Assembly (NCBI GenBank): GCA_019359035.1
Contig: JAHHIC010000038.1
Coordinates: 1 to 64,000, forward strand
From: Scytonematopsis contorta HA4267-MV1
GTDB lineage: Bacteria > Cyanobacteriota > Cyanobacteriia > Cyanobacteriales > Nostocaceae
Reading direction: 5' to 3'
DNA length: 64,000 nucleotides
Position 1 is the first letter of the stretch. Every line of letters begins with the position of its first letter. Positions 1 through 8,320 of the stretch are shown piece after piece. Position numbers and translations under genes: made by a program. The notes beneath the pieces were generated by a model. That model was given only the letters and a program-made list of their open reading frames with translations, did not search any database and had not been told where the DNA came from.

Positions 1-226
1 CGTTTTGCTCTCTCCGTTTTGCTCTCTCCGTTTTGCTCTCTCCGTTTTGCTCTCTCCGTTTTGCTCTCTCCGTTTTGCTCTCTCCGTTTTGCTCTCTCCG
101 TTTTGCTCTCTCCGTTTTGCTCTCTCCTGTTTTGCTCTTTCCGTTTTGCTCTTTCCGTTTTGCTCTCTCCGTTTTGCTCTCTCCTGTTTTGCTCTCTCCG
201 TTTTGCTCTCTCCGTTTTGCTCTCTC
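1..226. repeat. 14-bp tandem repeat array (about 16 copies)
   Basis: The unit CGTTTTGCTCTCTC repeats head to tail from the left edge. A few copies are changed to a 15-bp CTGTTTTGCTCTTTC-like form. Because 14 is not a multiple of three, all three plus-strand frames stay open and give spurious leucine/serine-rich ORFs. The array stops one or two bases before the csaB stop codon and probably continues to the left of the window. Confidence 0.95.
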
Positions 227-227
227 G

Positions 228-1274
228 TCAACTCAGTACTTGCTTTAAAATCTCACGATGAATCAACGCTCTATCCAGCAAAAACTGAATTTTATCTGGC
301 GAAAGAGCTTCCCCATTAGCATAATGTTCAATCCAAGTCCGACTGATTTCATTAGGGTCATCAGGTAAATTAGCCAAATCCCAACCGGGCATATCTAAAT
401 CTTCCATCAAGCGGTTAACTTTGGGGTCATAGCTAATAGCAAAACAGCGACTTCCTTCAGCCGCAGCCATAATTAAGCTATGTAAGCGCATCCCAATATT
501 CATTTCCACACCGCGATATACACCTTTTAATACTTCGGGTTCTTCCAGACACATAATCTGGCTAACACCTTGTAAATGAGGTGCAATCTCTTCTGCAATT
601 TCTAAATCTTCGCTCTTTTGAAAAGGTAACAAGAGTATAAAAGTTTCAGTAGCTTTCTGAAAATCCACTAATGCGCGAGTCAAATTAGCCAAACGCGCAG
701 GAGTAAGTTCAGGATGAGACCTTAAAGTTACAGAAACTCTGGGAGCGGGTAAATCCCAAAGTCCAGAAACAGGTTTTGATTCCAACGCCCAAACCGGGTC
801 AGGTGCTAAAATACAAGGAATTTGCCACCCATTTAATAATTCCGCACTTTTTTTGTCACGGACACTAACTTTCGCACAACCAGAAAAATTTCGTCGTGCT
901 ATCCAACGAATTATCGGACGTTTTATTGGACCGATACCCTGTGCCCAAGCAATAGTTCTCATCCCCCTAGCTTGAGCAATAGCCATCATCCCGCTGTAGT
1001 AAAATGGGCTAATAGTACTGGTAACATCTTGAATTAGACTACCACCACCCCAAATCAAAGCATCACAGGAGCGCAAAGCTTGGATAACATCAGTAAAAGA
1101 AAAACGTTGATGAGCTTCTACACCATAGCGAATTTGGGTTTCTTCGGGATTACCAGAGAGAACCACAGGCGTAACATGAGGTGGTAGCATCTGCAAAAGC
1201 GTAGCTAACAAAGCCTCGTCTCCACCATTTCCTTTACCGTAGTAACCAGATAATAACGCCCTTATATTAGCCAT
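228..1274 (-). CDS. csaB: Polysaccharide pyruvyl transferase CsaB
   Basis: This 348-residue protein belongs to the CsaB family, which transfers pyruvyl groups from phosphoenolpyruvate to cell-wall or surface polysaccharide; in other bacteria the pyruvylated polymer anchors SLH-domain proteins. The N-terminus has the family's glycine-rich GYYGKGNGGDEALL segment (about residues 10-23) and a WGGGSLIQD motif (about 75-83). The GMRLHSLI motif comes at about 258-270, typical of polysaccharide pyruvyl transferases. Length is normal for cyanobacterial CsaB. The start is the ATG at 1274. The 3' end touches a 14-bp tandem repeat. An SLH porin is encoded 11 kb away, which would suit an anchoring role, but that link is inference. 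Confidence 0.88.
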   Translation of the reverse strand: MANIRALLSGYYGKGNGGDEALLATLLQMLPPHVTPVVLSGNPEETQIRYGVEAHQRFSFTDVIQALRSCDALIWGGGSLIQDVTSTISPFYYSGMMAIAQARGMRTIAWAQGIGPIKRPIIRWIARRNFSGCAKVSVRDKKSAELLNGWQIPCILAPDPVWALESKPVSGLWDLPAPRVSVTLRSHPELTPARLANLTRALVDFQKATETFILLLPFQKSEDLEIAEEIAPHLQGVSQIMCLEEPEVLKGVYRGVEMNIGMRLHSLIMAAAEGSRCFAISYDPKVNRLMEDLDMPGWDLANLPDDPNEISRTWIEHYANGEALSPDKIQFLLDRALIHREILKQVLS

Positions 1275-1575
1275 TGGAATTAAAAGTTAAAAGTTAAGAG
1301 TTTTGAGTTAAGAGTTAAAAGTTTTCAGTTTGGGTTTTGGATTTTGGAACTAAAAACCTTTTTCACTCATATTTTGCACCAATCCGCACACCATGCAAGG
1401 ACAAAACAATTCAAAATTCAAAATTCAAAATTCAAAACTAGGGAGTGGGGGGTAGGGAGTGGGTGGTAGGGAGTGGGGAGTGGGGAGTGGGGAACCAATT
1501 ACCAATTACCAATTACCAATTACCAATTACCAATTACCAATTACCAATTACCAATTACCAATTACCAATTACTAA
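1268..1575. repeat. Cluster of heptanucleotide repeats (STRR type)
   Basis: The gap between divergent csaB and the Ycf49-like gene holds four successive families of short tandem repeats. These are AGTTAAA-like units (about 1270-1325), ATTCAAA units (about 1409-1436), GGGAGTG units (about 1441-1491) and ATTACCA units (about 1495-1571, about 11 copies). Such heptamer arrays are known from filamentous cyanobacteria. They take up most of the space where the divergent promoters must lie. Confidence 0.9.
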
Positions 1576-1581
1576 TCAACC

Positions 1582-1908
1582 ATGAACGCACTTTCGATAC
1601 CGACTTGGATAATTCACGTTTCTAGTGTAATTGAGTGGATAGCCGCTATTTGGTTAATTTGGAACTATGGGCAAGTTACGGGTAACCGTGGATGGTATGG
1701 ATTATCACTAGGGATGTTACCTGCTTTAGTTAGTGCTATGTGCGCTTGTACTTGGCATTATTTCGACAATTCACCATCTTTGGAATGGTTAGTAACTTTA
1801 CAAGCTGCAATGACAGTTGTTGGGAATTTTACACTGTGGGCAGGTGCAGTATGGGTTTGGCGTAATAGTAAGCAGTCTTTAACAATTCAAGATTCAAAAG
1901 AGCAATGA
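1582..1908 (+). CDS. DUF2499 / Ycf49-like membrane protein
   Basis: A 108-residue protein with about three hydrophobic segments, including IPTWIIHVSSVIEWIAAIWL at the N-terminus and a helix around residues 72-93. It matches my memory of the DUF2499 family, related to the chloroplast ORF Ycf49 and conserved in cyanobacteria and plants. Function is unknown. It overlaps the next gene by four bases (ATGA), so the two are probably translationally coupled. The ATG at 1582 directly follows the ATTACCA repeat array, leaving almost no separate leader. Confidence 0.8.
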   Translation: MNALSIPTWIIHVSSVIEWIAAIWLIWNYGQVTGNRGWYGLSLGMLPALVSAMCACTWHYFDNSPSLEWLVTLQAAMTVVGNFTLWAGAVWVWRNSKQSLTIQDSKEQ

Positions 1909-2249
1909 TACCAAAAGAAGCACTATTTGGGTTGTCACTATTTCCCTATTTGGGTTTTCTGTGGTTTATTACCCGTTCAGGACAAATGCCGCGTTTGGCG
2001 TTAATCGGATTTTATGGCACCCTCGTGTTTGTTGCGGTCACCATCCCAGCAGGAATTTATGCTCAAGTGCATTATGGTGAATCTCTTGCTAATGTCGATT
2101 GGCTACATGGTGGAGCTGAGTTTTTTTTAACTCTTTCTAATATTTTGATTGTTTTGGGTTTTCGTCAAGCTTTAATTAAAAATGGTCAGTCAACCGTTAA
2201 CAGTCAACAGTCAACCACCAACAGTCAACCGTCAACAGTTAACAAATAA
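1905..2249 (+). CDS. DUF3593 membrane protein
   Basis: A 114-residue protein with three predicted membrane helices (about 8-24, 32-52 and 72-90), resembling the cyanobacterial DUF3593 family that commonly follows the DUF2499/Ycf49 gene. Function is unknown. The first 93 residues look conserved. The last 20 or so (rich in N, S, Q and T) are encoded by AACAGTCA-type repeats that run on past the stop codon, so the tail seems to be repeat DNA captured as coding sequence. Its start overlaps the previous stop, and hisA follows after 30 bases. Confidence 0.78.
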   Translation: MIPKEALFGLSLFPYLGFLWFITRSGQMPRLALIGFYGTLVFVAVTIPAGIYAQVHYGESLANVDWLHGGAEFFLTLSNILIVLGFRQALIKNGQSTVNSQQSTTNSQPSTVNK

Positions 2250-2279
2250 CAGTCAACAAATAAGAGTCAACAAATAGCT
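2185..2279 (+). repeat. CAGTCAAC-type short repeats spanning a gene end
   Basis: Imperfect copies of CAGTCAAC, AACAGTCAAC and CAACAAATA cover the last codons of the DUF3593 gene and the gap before hisA. The stop codon of the upstream gene lies inside the array. Confidence 0.75.
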
Positions 2280-3053
2280 ATGCAAATAATCCCAGCGATA
2301 GATTTACTCGAAGGTCGTTGTGTGCGTTTATATCAAGGTGATTACGATAAATCACAAGTTTTTAGCAATAACCCTGCTGATGTTGCAAAACAATGGGTAG
2401 AAGAAGGTGCGACCCGATTACATGTAGTTGATTTAGATGGTGCAAAAGCCGGAAAATTAGTCAACTTAACTGCAATTGAGGCAATAGTAAATGCAGTTCC
2501 CGTACCAATTGAGGTTGGTGGTGGACTGCGAACTCAAGACAGTGTAAGACAATTATTTAATTTAGGTGTGGAATGGGGAATTTTAGGAACTGTTGCAGTT
2601 GAGCAACCTCAATTAGTACAACAATTATCCCAAGAATTTCCTGGTCAAATAATAGTCGGTATTGACGCTCGTGATGGAAAAGTCGCAACTCGTGGTTGGT
2701 TAGAAACTTCCGAGGTTTTAGCGATTCAGTTAGCAGTACAAATGCAAGAGTTAGGTGCTGCGTCCATAATTTACACTGATATTCATCGTGATGGTACTCT
2801 CTCTGGTCCCAATTTGGAGGCTTTGCGAGAACTTGCAAACGCTGTAAATATTCCTGTAATTGCTTCCGGTGGTGTGAGTTCCGTGACAGATTTATTGAGT
2901 TTGTTAGCGCTGGAACCCCAAGGGGTTTTGAGTACTATCGTTGGACGAGCTTTGTATACTGGTGATATTTCACTCAAAGAAGCTTTGCGTGCTGTGGGAG
3001 ATGGACGCATTCAGGATATTCCACCAAATTTGGATTTTTCCACTTTCGCTTAA
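2280..3053 (+). CDS. hisA: Phosphoribosylformimino-5-aminoimidazole carboxamide ribotide isomerase HisA
   Basis: HisA carries out the fourth step of histidine synthesis, the Amadori-type isomerisation of ProFAR to PRFAR, in the cytoplasm. The 257-residue protein is a (beta-alpha)8 barrel of normal length. The N-terminus [19 protein letters not shown] carries the catalytic aspartate (about residue 8). The GGGLRT phosphate-binding loop (about 80-85), [15 protein letters not shown] with the second catalytic aspartate (about 130), and IASGGVSS (about 195-202) follow. No other his genes are nearby, as is usual for cyanobacteria, where his genes are scattered. A large GC-rich hairpin follows the stop codon. 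Confidence 0.95.
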   Translation: MQIIPAIDLLEGRCVRLYQGDYDKSQVFSNNPADVAKQWVEEGATRLHVVDLDGAKAGKLVNLTAIEAIVNAVPVPIEVGGGLRTQDSVRQLFNLGVEWGILGTVAVEQPQLVQQLSQEFPGQIIVGIDARDGKVATRGWLETSEVLAIQLAVQMQELGAASIIYTDIHRDGTLSGPNLEALRELANAVNIPVIASGGVSSVTDLLSLLALEPQGVLSTIVGRALYTGDISLKEALRAVGDGRIQDIPPNLDFSTFA

Positions 3054-3183
3054 AGAAACCCCACCCCCAACCCCCTCCCCGTTTACGGGGAGGGGGCTAA
3101 GAAAGTAAACCCAATAGTAGCCCAATAGTAGCCCAATAGTAGCCCCCTCCCCGCGTGCGGGGAGGGGGTTGGGGGTGGGGTTT
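3054..3183. repeat. Long GC-rich inverted repeat downstream of hisA
   Basis: The left arm runs from about 3056 (AAACCCCACCCCCAACCCCC) and the right arm (GGGGGTTGGGGGTGGGGTTT) ends near 3183. Each arm also holds its own smaller CTCCCCG/CGGGGAG hairpin. The loop has about three tandem copies of the 11-mer CCCAATAGTAG. It could act as a terminator for hisA, but its form is that of a dispersed cyanobacterial repeat. Confidence 0.8.
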
Positions 3184-3440
3184 ATTTTGCAGGGACGACT
3201 ATATGTTGGTAAATATTTACTTATGCTAAGAGCTCAATAAAATTATTTTTATAAAATTTCCGGATTAAGTATTTACGCCAGTGTATCTCAATTTGTAGGA
3301 AGTAGCAGATACTGGAAATTACTTCAGGAGCTTGCTATAAACTATAACTCAAAAATTCAATATATCTATTATAAATATTTTAAATATGAATTTTAGATTT
3401 GAAATTTTCTAAGTTTAATTTAATGGGTTTCCTCTTCGAT
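3184..3440. other. AT-rich intergenic spacer
   Basis: I see no convincing ORF, RNA gene or structured element between the hisA hairpin and the TAGAGACG palindrome. The sequence is AT-rich with no clear promoter for a flanking gene. Confidence 0.5.
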
Positions 3441-3472
3441 TAGAGACGTAATAATGCGTCTCTATTTTTTTT
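3441..3472 (+). terminator. TAGAGACG palindrome with T-run
   Basis: TAGAGACG and CGTCTCTA form an 8-bp stem around an 8-base loop, followed by eight T residues on the plus strand, which fits an intrinsic terminator. The same outer stem occurs in palindromes at 14845-14874 and 39566-39595, so this is also a dispersed repeat family. Confidence 0.6.
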
Positions 3473-3477
3473 ATATT

Positions 3478-3516
3478 ACTCCCCTTCCCTTATAGGGAAG
3501 GGGTTGGGGGTTAGGT
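3478..3516. repeat. Dispersed hairpin repeat (CTTCCCTTATAGGGAAGG type)
   Basis: A short hairpin followed by GGTTGGGGGTTAGGTCT. Near-identical copies lie at 13841-13881 (opposite orientation) and 61552-61592. The element sits directly against the stop codon of the coiled-coil gene that ends at 3517. Confidence 0.8.
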
Positions 3517-4617
3517 CTATTTCATCTTAGCTTGAGTTTTAGCTTGTTCTAACGCAATTTCTTTCATCGCTTGGTAAGAATTAACATTAGAAGTTCCTTC
3601 AATTGCCTTCACAGCCAAATCTTGAACTTGCTTGAGTGCAGATTCCAATTGTTTCGAGAGATTTTGAATTCGTGTTTCTTGATTTTGGATAGTTTGTTCC
3701 AAAGATACTAATCTTTGTTCGTAAAAGCGCTTTTGTCCTTCGACTTCTTTTGCGTATAAATCAGATTTTATTTTGGCTTGGTAGATAGCAATACCTTTAC
3801 CTTCTTCCGTAGCTTTCTTAATAGCAGCTTCTTTATCTTTCGGGAACGCTTCTACTTTGGCTTTATGTTCTTCAAATTGTTGCTCGCGTTCAGAAATTGT
3901 TTTTTCGCGTTCTGTCCACTGTTTTTCACGCTCTAGTTTAAATTCGTCCAGTTGTTTATACAAATCTTTTTGTTGCTGTTCGTATTCGTCTTTTTGAATT
4001 TGACGCTGAAGTTCTAAATTATATTTATATTCTGCAGCATCCCTTTGACGGGTTTTTTTCTGGTTATCGTCGCGTTCTTGGACTACAATTTTATGTTCAT
4101 CTTGTTCTTTTAGCCAAGTATTTTTTTGCTCAGCGAACTCCTGCGATAAAATCTCATAACGTTGGCTATACTCTTCTTGATAAGCCTTGGAATTATCTTC
4201 ATAACTTTGAATCAGAGTATCTAAAGTTTCTTCCGTAACTTCTAAGCTATGCAATTGTTGTAATTCTTCTACTTCTTTTTCTACAGATTTGCGACTTTCT
4301 TCTAATTGTGAAGCCTTTGCAGAAAGCTGTTCTGATAATTCGCTCGCTGCACTACCAAAACCTAATTGAATTTTAGCTAAGCTTTCGATAGTAGAATTCA
4401 TCTTTTGTTGCAGAGATTGAGATTGGCTCATAGTATTTTTCGCAGGTGTATTTGTTTCGATTACTGGCTTATTACTTGTGGTCGATGGTGCAGAACTTGC
4501 GTTTTTTTGAAGCTGTTCAAACTGCGACTTTAGGGCTGTTTTCTCCTTTGCTAACTCATTATAAGCTTCGAGTATTTCAGCCTTTGTACTTCTATCACTT
4601 GGTTTTTTCGTCGGCAT
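3517..4617 (-). CDS. Coiled-coil-rich protein (paralogue A)
   Basis: A 366-residue protein with no signal peptide or membrane segment. After a polar, S/T/N-rich head (1-70) it is almost entirely charged heptad-like sequence rich in E, K and Q, indicating long coiled coils. Its layout matches the next upstream gene: a QLGFGSAASELSEQL-like block, an LEVTEETLDTL block, an EREKQWTEREKTI block, an AFPKDKEAAIKKATEEG block and a C-terminal SLEQTIQNQETRI...LKQVQDLAVKA block. The pair therefore arose by duplication. I do not recognise a defined enzyme or domain. Filament-forming coiled-coil pairs encoded in tandem have been reported in multicellular cyanobacteria, so a cytoskeleton-like role is a reasonable guess only. 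Confidence 0.75.
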   Translation of the reverse strand: MPTKKPSDRSTKAEILEAYNELAKEKTALKSQFEQLQKNASSAPSTTSNKPVIETNTPAKNTMSQSQSLQQKMNSTIESLAKIQLGFGSAASELSEQLSAKASQLEESRKSVEKEVEELQQLHSLEVTEETLDTLIQSYEDNSKAYQEEYSQRYEILSQEFAEQKNTWLKEQDEHKIVVQERDDNQKKTRQRDAAEYKYNLELQRQIQKDEYEQQQKDLYKQLDEFKLEREKQWTEREKTISEREQQFEEHKAKVEAFPKDKEAAIKKATEEGKGIAIYQAKIKSDLYAKEVEGQKRFYEQRLVSLEQTIQNQETRIQNLSKQLESALKQVQDLAVKAIEGTSNVNSYQAMKEIALEQAKTQAKMK

Positions 4618-4693
4618 AATTTAACTCCCAAATATTTAGTTACAATTTATTACAATCCCCCCCCATTACCCATTCCCCATTCCCCATTCCCCA

Positions 4694-5665
4694 TTACTTA
4701 TTAAAAGCTCGCATTGCTAAATCTTGCGCTTGTTTTAATGCAGCTTGTAACTGGGATGTAATACTTTCAATTTGCTCGGATTGTTTCAGAATCGTTTGTT
4801 CCAGAGCTTCAATTCTTTGTTCATAATTTTGTTTACTACCTTGCCATTCTTTCTCAAACAAGTTAGCCTCAACTGTTGCTTTTTGGGTAGCGTCTTTAAT
4901 AGCTTCTTCTCTCGCTTTTTTAATTGCTTCTGCTAATTCGTTGGGGAAAGCTGCAACTTTTTGTTGATATTCTGTAAATAATTTCTGATTCGCAGTCAAA
5001 AACTTCTCCCGTTCTGCCCAATTTTTTTCTTTCTCTTGGCTTGTTTCCTGAACTTCTCTTTCTATTGTTCGTTTCGTTGCTTCGTAAGCATTAGTATTTA
5101 GTTTGAGAGTCGTTTCTAATTTGTACAAGTACTCTTCTTCTTCTTTCGTTCGTTCTTTTATCAACGATTCATTATAAGTCTGCTCCGCTTCCTCAAAATC
5201 TACTTGTCCTTTTTGCCAATCTTTGCGCGTTTGAGTAATTTCCTTTTCCAACAATTCTCGCTTGCTTGCAGTATCCTGCTCTAAAACCTTTAATTTTTCT
5301 TGGTGTTCTTTTGTTAAAATGTCCAGCGTATCCGCAATGACCCTAATTTGTTGTAATTCTTTTAAATTTTGACTTTCAATTTCTATCGCTTTATTTAGCT
5401 GCTCCAGCTTAAAGTTCTCTCCAGCGAGTTTTTCTGACAATCCATTGACAATACTTCCAAACTCCAATTGCAAATCAGCTATGGCTTTGACAATACTGTC
5501 AACCGTATATTCTGAAGCTGCAGCTAAAATTTCCTTACTCTTTTCTTTTTCAGCTTCTTCTTGCTTGGTCGCTATTTTTGAATCAATTCTTTTTCTTTCA
5601 GCAAAAATCTGCCCAAACGCTTGCATCAATTGTTGTTTACTATCTTTAGACGCAATTCCTGTCAT
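4694..5665 (-). CDS. Coiled-coil-rich protein (paralogue B)
   Basis: A 323-residue, highly charged coiled-coil protein that lacks the long low-complexity head of its downstream paralogue. Shared blocks are QLEFGSIVNGLSEKL (about residues 67-81), IRVIADTLDIL, EKEKNWAEREKFL, AFPNELAEAIKKAREEA and the C-terminal ALEQTILKQSEQI...LKQAQDLAMRAF. The two genes are 76 bp apart on the same strand and probably form an operon with this gene first; the gap contains CCCCATTC-type repeats. Function is unknown. Tandem, similar coiled-coil subunits suggest a heteropolymer or shared scaffold. Confidence 0.75.
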   Translation of the reverse strand: MTGIASKDSKQQLMQAFGQIFAERKRIDSKIATKQEEAEKEKSKEILAAASEYTVDSIVKAIADLQLEFGSIVNGLSEKLAGENFKLEQLNKAIEIESQNLKELQQIRVIADTLDILTKEHQEKLKVLEQDTASKRELLEKEITQTRKDWQKGQVDFEEAEQTYNESLIKERTKEEEEYLYKLETTLKLNTNAYEATKRTIEREVQETSQEKEKNWAEREKFLTANQKLFTEYQQKVAAFPNELAEAIKKAREEAIKDATQKATVEANLFEKEWQGSKQNYEQRIEALEQTILKQSEQIESITSQLQAALKQAQDLAMRAFNK

Positions 5666-6113
5666 ATTTAGACTCCTTAGTTATGTCCTATTGTTTACTT
5701 ACAGCGAGTATTAGCAAAAACAAATTATTTTTTGCCAAGGTAACTTATTCTCAAAGCTTAAAGTTCGGTGGAAATACACAAAAAACTTAATTGCTTTCCT
5801 GAGGTAAGCCTTATTTATCGCTTAGTTCGCTTCCATAGTACAAATATACTGAATAAAATATATCCTGTCAATAGAAATATTGGGAGTGGGGAAACAATTC
5901 GCAATAAGCCGAAGCGGCACGCTGCGCGAACGCAATTCGCAGTGGGGAGTGGGGAAACAATTCGCAAAAATATCAGCGTTTTCCACGCTTTTGGTTTATA
6001 ATGGGATGGGTGCTGTGACATATTTGACATTTGCCTAAATAATTTCCTGTTTAGACAGTGAATTTACTGAAAGAATCACAATAAAATTCATACAGAATAA
6101 AAACGATAAGTTT
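5666..6113. other. Divergent intergenic region with short repeats
   Basis: This spacer separates the coiled-coil operon (minus) from sphR (plus) and must hold both promoters. It contains two copies of a GGGAGTGGGGAAACAATTCG unit (about 5880-5902 and 5944-5966) flanking AAGCGGCACGCTGCGCGAACG, a dispersed cyanobacterial repeat type. Small ORFs here are repeat-derived. I did not find a convincing Pho box. Confidence 0.6.
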
Positions 6114-6875
6114 GTGATATCAATGTACACAAGTGAACCTGCAAAATATCCTCAAAGAGCAGACATTGGGCAAACCAGCCGTGTTCTAGTGGTTGAAGAT
6201 GAGGAACTTATCCGAGAAATGCTAGTTTTGGCTTTGGAAGAGGAAGGTTATGATGTGGTGACAGCTAATGATGGTAGGACGGCTGTTGAACACCTGAAAA
6301 GTTATGATTCTGTTAACGCGGAAGCTCCCTTTGATTTGGTGGTTTTGGATTTGATGCTGCCACAAATTAATGGGCTGGATATTTGCCGCTTACTTCGTCA
6401 TCAAGGTAATCCTGTACCTATTTTGATGCTTAGTGCTAAGGGTAGCGAGACTGACAGGGTTTTGGGGTTAGAAGTTGGTGCGGACGATTATCTTACCAAA
6501 CCTTTCAGTGTTAGGGAACTAGTTGCTCGTTGTCGTGCTTTATTGCGTCGTCAACGCTTAAGTACTTTACCTCCAGCTCCCGTTTTGCAATACAAGGAAG
6601 TAACTTTGTACCCCCAAGAGTGTAGGGTGCTGGTACGGGGTCAAGAGGTAAATTTATCACCCAAAGAGTTTCGCTTGTTGGAATTGTTTATGAGTTACGC
6701 TCGTCGGGTGTGGTCTCGTGAACAATTGTTAGACCAGGTTTGGGGTCCGGATTTTGTTGGAGACAGCAAAACTGTAGATGTTCACATCCGTTGGTTAAGA
6801 GAAAAGTTGGAAAAAGACCCCAGCCGTCCTGAGTATATTGTGACTGTACGCGGTTTTGGATATAGGTTTGGGTGA
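6114..6875 (+). CDS. sphR: OmpR/PhoB-family response regulator (SphR-like)
   Basis: A 253-residue two-domain regulator. The receiver domain (about 22-140) has the acidic pair in VVEDEE, the phosphoacceptor Asp79 in LVVLDLMLP, the Ser in LMLSAKGSE and the Lys in DDYLTKPF. The C-terminal winged helix (about 158-252) has NLSPKEFRLLELF and the recognition region TVDVHIRWLREKLE ending in VRGFGYRFG. It is followed by a histidine kinase and a PhoU protein, the arrangement of the phosphate-starvation SphS/SphR system. The symbol rests on that context; other OmpR-type regulators look alike by domain alone. The start may be one of two close ATGs (6114 region or the internal Met4). Confidence 0.85.
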   Translation: MISMYTSEPAKYPQRADIGQTSRVLVVEDEELIREMLVLALEEEGYDVVTANDGRTAVEHLKSYDSVNAEAPFDLVVLDLMLPQINGLDICRLLRHQGNPVPILMLSAKGSETDRVLGLEVGADDYLTKPFSVRELVARCRALLRRQRLSTLPPAPVLQYKEVTLYPQECRVLVRGQEVNLSPKEFRLLELFMSYARRVWSREQLLDQVWGPDFVGDSKTVDVHIRWLREKLEKDPSRPEYIVTVRGFGYRFG

Positions 6876-6989
6876 AGCTGATGTATTATCTTCATTTTTT
6901 ATGATGATTCAATATCTGTCCGATACCTAATTAAAATTTATCTATTTAACTGCTATTTTTAATAGGTCGGTCAGACACTAATTACTGCG

Positions 6990-8294
6990 ATGTTTGTTTT
7001 CGGATTTTTATTAGGTTTAGCGGTAGGTGTTGGCTTTTGGCTCTGGCAGCAAACTCAACTGATACGCTATTTAAAGCAAACTTTGCGGTCATTAAGTTCG
7101 GAAAAAGCTCTTTTTTTCCTGCCATTGCTCCCTCGTTCGCGTCAAGATATTAGTACAACAGCTCAATCCCTACTGTCTTTACGTCAACAGTTGCTGGTTT
7201 ACCAAGACTTGATAAATTTTGCCCCTATTGGATATTTGTTAGTGGACGAAGAAAACCAATTGCTATGGTGTAACGAATTGGGGCAAAAAATGCTAGACCT
7301 GCAACGATGGCAACCTGGACAGGTTCGCTTATTGTTAGAGTTGGTGCGGTCTTATGAACTGGATAGATTAATTGAGAAAACTCGTGATACTGGATTTCCA
7401 CAAACAAGGGAGTGGGTGTTTCACCCCCCTTGCGAAAATCCGGCGAATATGCTAGATATTAAGTCTCTTGCTTTGCGGGCATCTAGCTTGCCTCTGTCTC
7501 AAGGACAAGTGGGAGTATTTCTGGAAAATCGCCAACCTTTGGTGGATATGACCCAAGCTCGCGACCGCGCTTTTTCGGAACTAGCTCACGAACTTAGAAC
7601 TCCTCTAACTTCGATACGATTAGTTGCGGAAACTTTACACGACCGATTGGAATCACCACTAAACCGTTGGGTGGGTCGTTTGATGCAGGAGGTTGACCGA
7701 TTAATAAATTTAGTACAAACCTGGTTAGACCTGACTCAACTGGAAATCAACCCTAGTTTGCAGGTGCATCGAGAACCGACAGACCTGCAAAAATTAATTA
7801 CATCTGTTTGGGAATCCCTTGAACCTTTAGCACAACGTCAAGAATTGAGTCTTAGCTATTCAGGACCATCCGGTTTACTGATAAATGTTGATCCATCCAG
7901 GATGTACCAAGTATTTTTAAATTTGTTAGACAACAGCATTAAATATAGTCCGACTGGTGGCAAAATCTGTGTAGATGCTAAAATTATTTTGGAAAAGCAT
8001 AATAACTCATCGACCATAGAAATAAATATCATTGATTCCGGGGTCGGTTTTTCAGAAGCTGATTTACCTTTAGTTTTCGAGCGATTTTATCGAGGAGACC
8101 AAGCCAGAACTTCAAGACCAATAGAAGATAGCGTCATTACTTCAACAAAAACAATAGTAGGCAGTGGGTTGGGACTATCAATTGTGCGACAAATTATACT
8201 TGCCCACGACGCTACAATAAAAGCAATGAATCATCCCGAAACTGGAGGAGCGTGGTTACAACTACATTTTCCAGAAATCATGACAAAATCCTAA
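6990..8294 (+). CDS. sphS: Phosphate-sensing histidine kinase (SphS/PhoR-like)
   Basis: A 434-residue membrane-anchored histidine kinase. Residues 1-25 form one N-terminal hydrophobic segment, as in PhoR-type kinases that sense through the Pst complex rather than a periplasmic loop. A PAS-like region follows (LINFAPIGYLLVDEENQLLW, about 76-95). The H-box is SELAHELRTPLTSIRLV (about 197-213), with phosphoacceptor His in AHELR. The N-box LNLLDNSIKYSP, the DSGVGFSE G1 box and GSGLGLSIVRQI G2 box complete the ATPase domain. It lies 115 bp after the response regulator and 26 bp before phoU, so one transcript is likely. Confidence 0.88.
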   Translation: MFVFGFLLGLAVGVGFWLWQQTQLIRYLKQTLRSLSSEKALFFLPLLPRSRQDISTTAQSLLSLRQQLLVYQDLINFAPIGYLLVDEENQLLWCNELGQKMLDLQRWQPGQVRLLLELVRSYELDRLIEKTRDTGFPQTREWVFHPPCENPANMLDIKSLALRASSLPLSQGQVGVFLENRQPLVDMTQARDRAFSELAHELRTPLTSIRLVAETLHDRLESPLNRWVGRLMQEVDRLINLVQTWLDLTQLEINPSLQVHREPTDLQKLITSVWESLEPLAQRQELSLSYSGPSGLLINVDPSRMYQVFLNLLDNSIKYSPTGGKICVDAKIILEKHNNSSTIEINIIDSGVGFSEADLPLVFERFYRGDQARTSRPIEDSVITSTKTIVGSGLGLSIVRQIILAHDATIKAMNHPETGGAWLQLHFPEIMTKS

Positions 8295-8320
8295 AGCAAG
8301 ACTATATTTAAAATACTTTT

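Noticed and set aside
5-319. Three overlapping plus-strand ORFs rich in L, S, F and C
   Set aside because: They are translations of the 14-bp tandem repeat in three frames.
1495-1571. ATTACCA array as a possible CRISPR
   Set aside because: The repeats are contiguous 7-mers without spacers; no cas genes are present.
2557-3010. Minus-strand ORFs of 93 and 75 codons inside hisA
   Set aside because: They are antisense shadows of a clear HisA gene.
5768-6030. Small ORFs on both strands before sphR
   Set aside because: They are encoded by repeated GGGAGTGGGGAAAC units and have no protein-like features.
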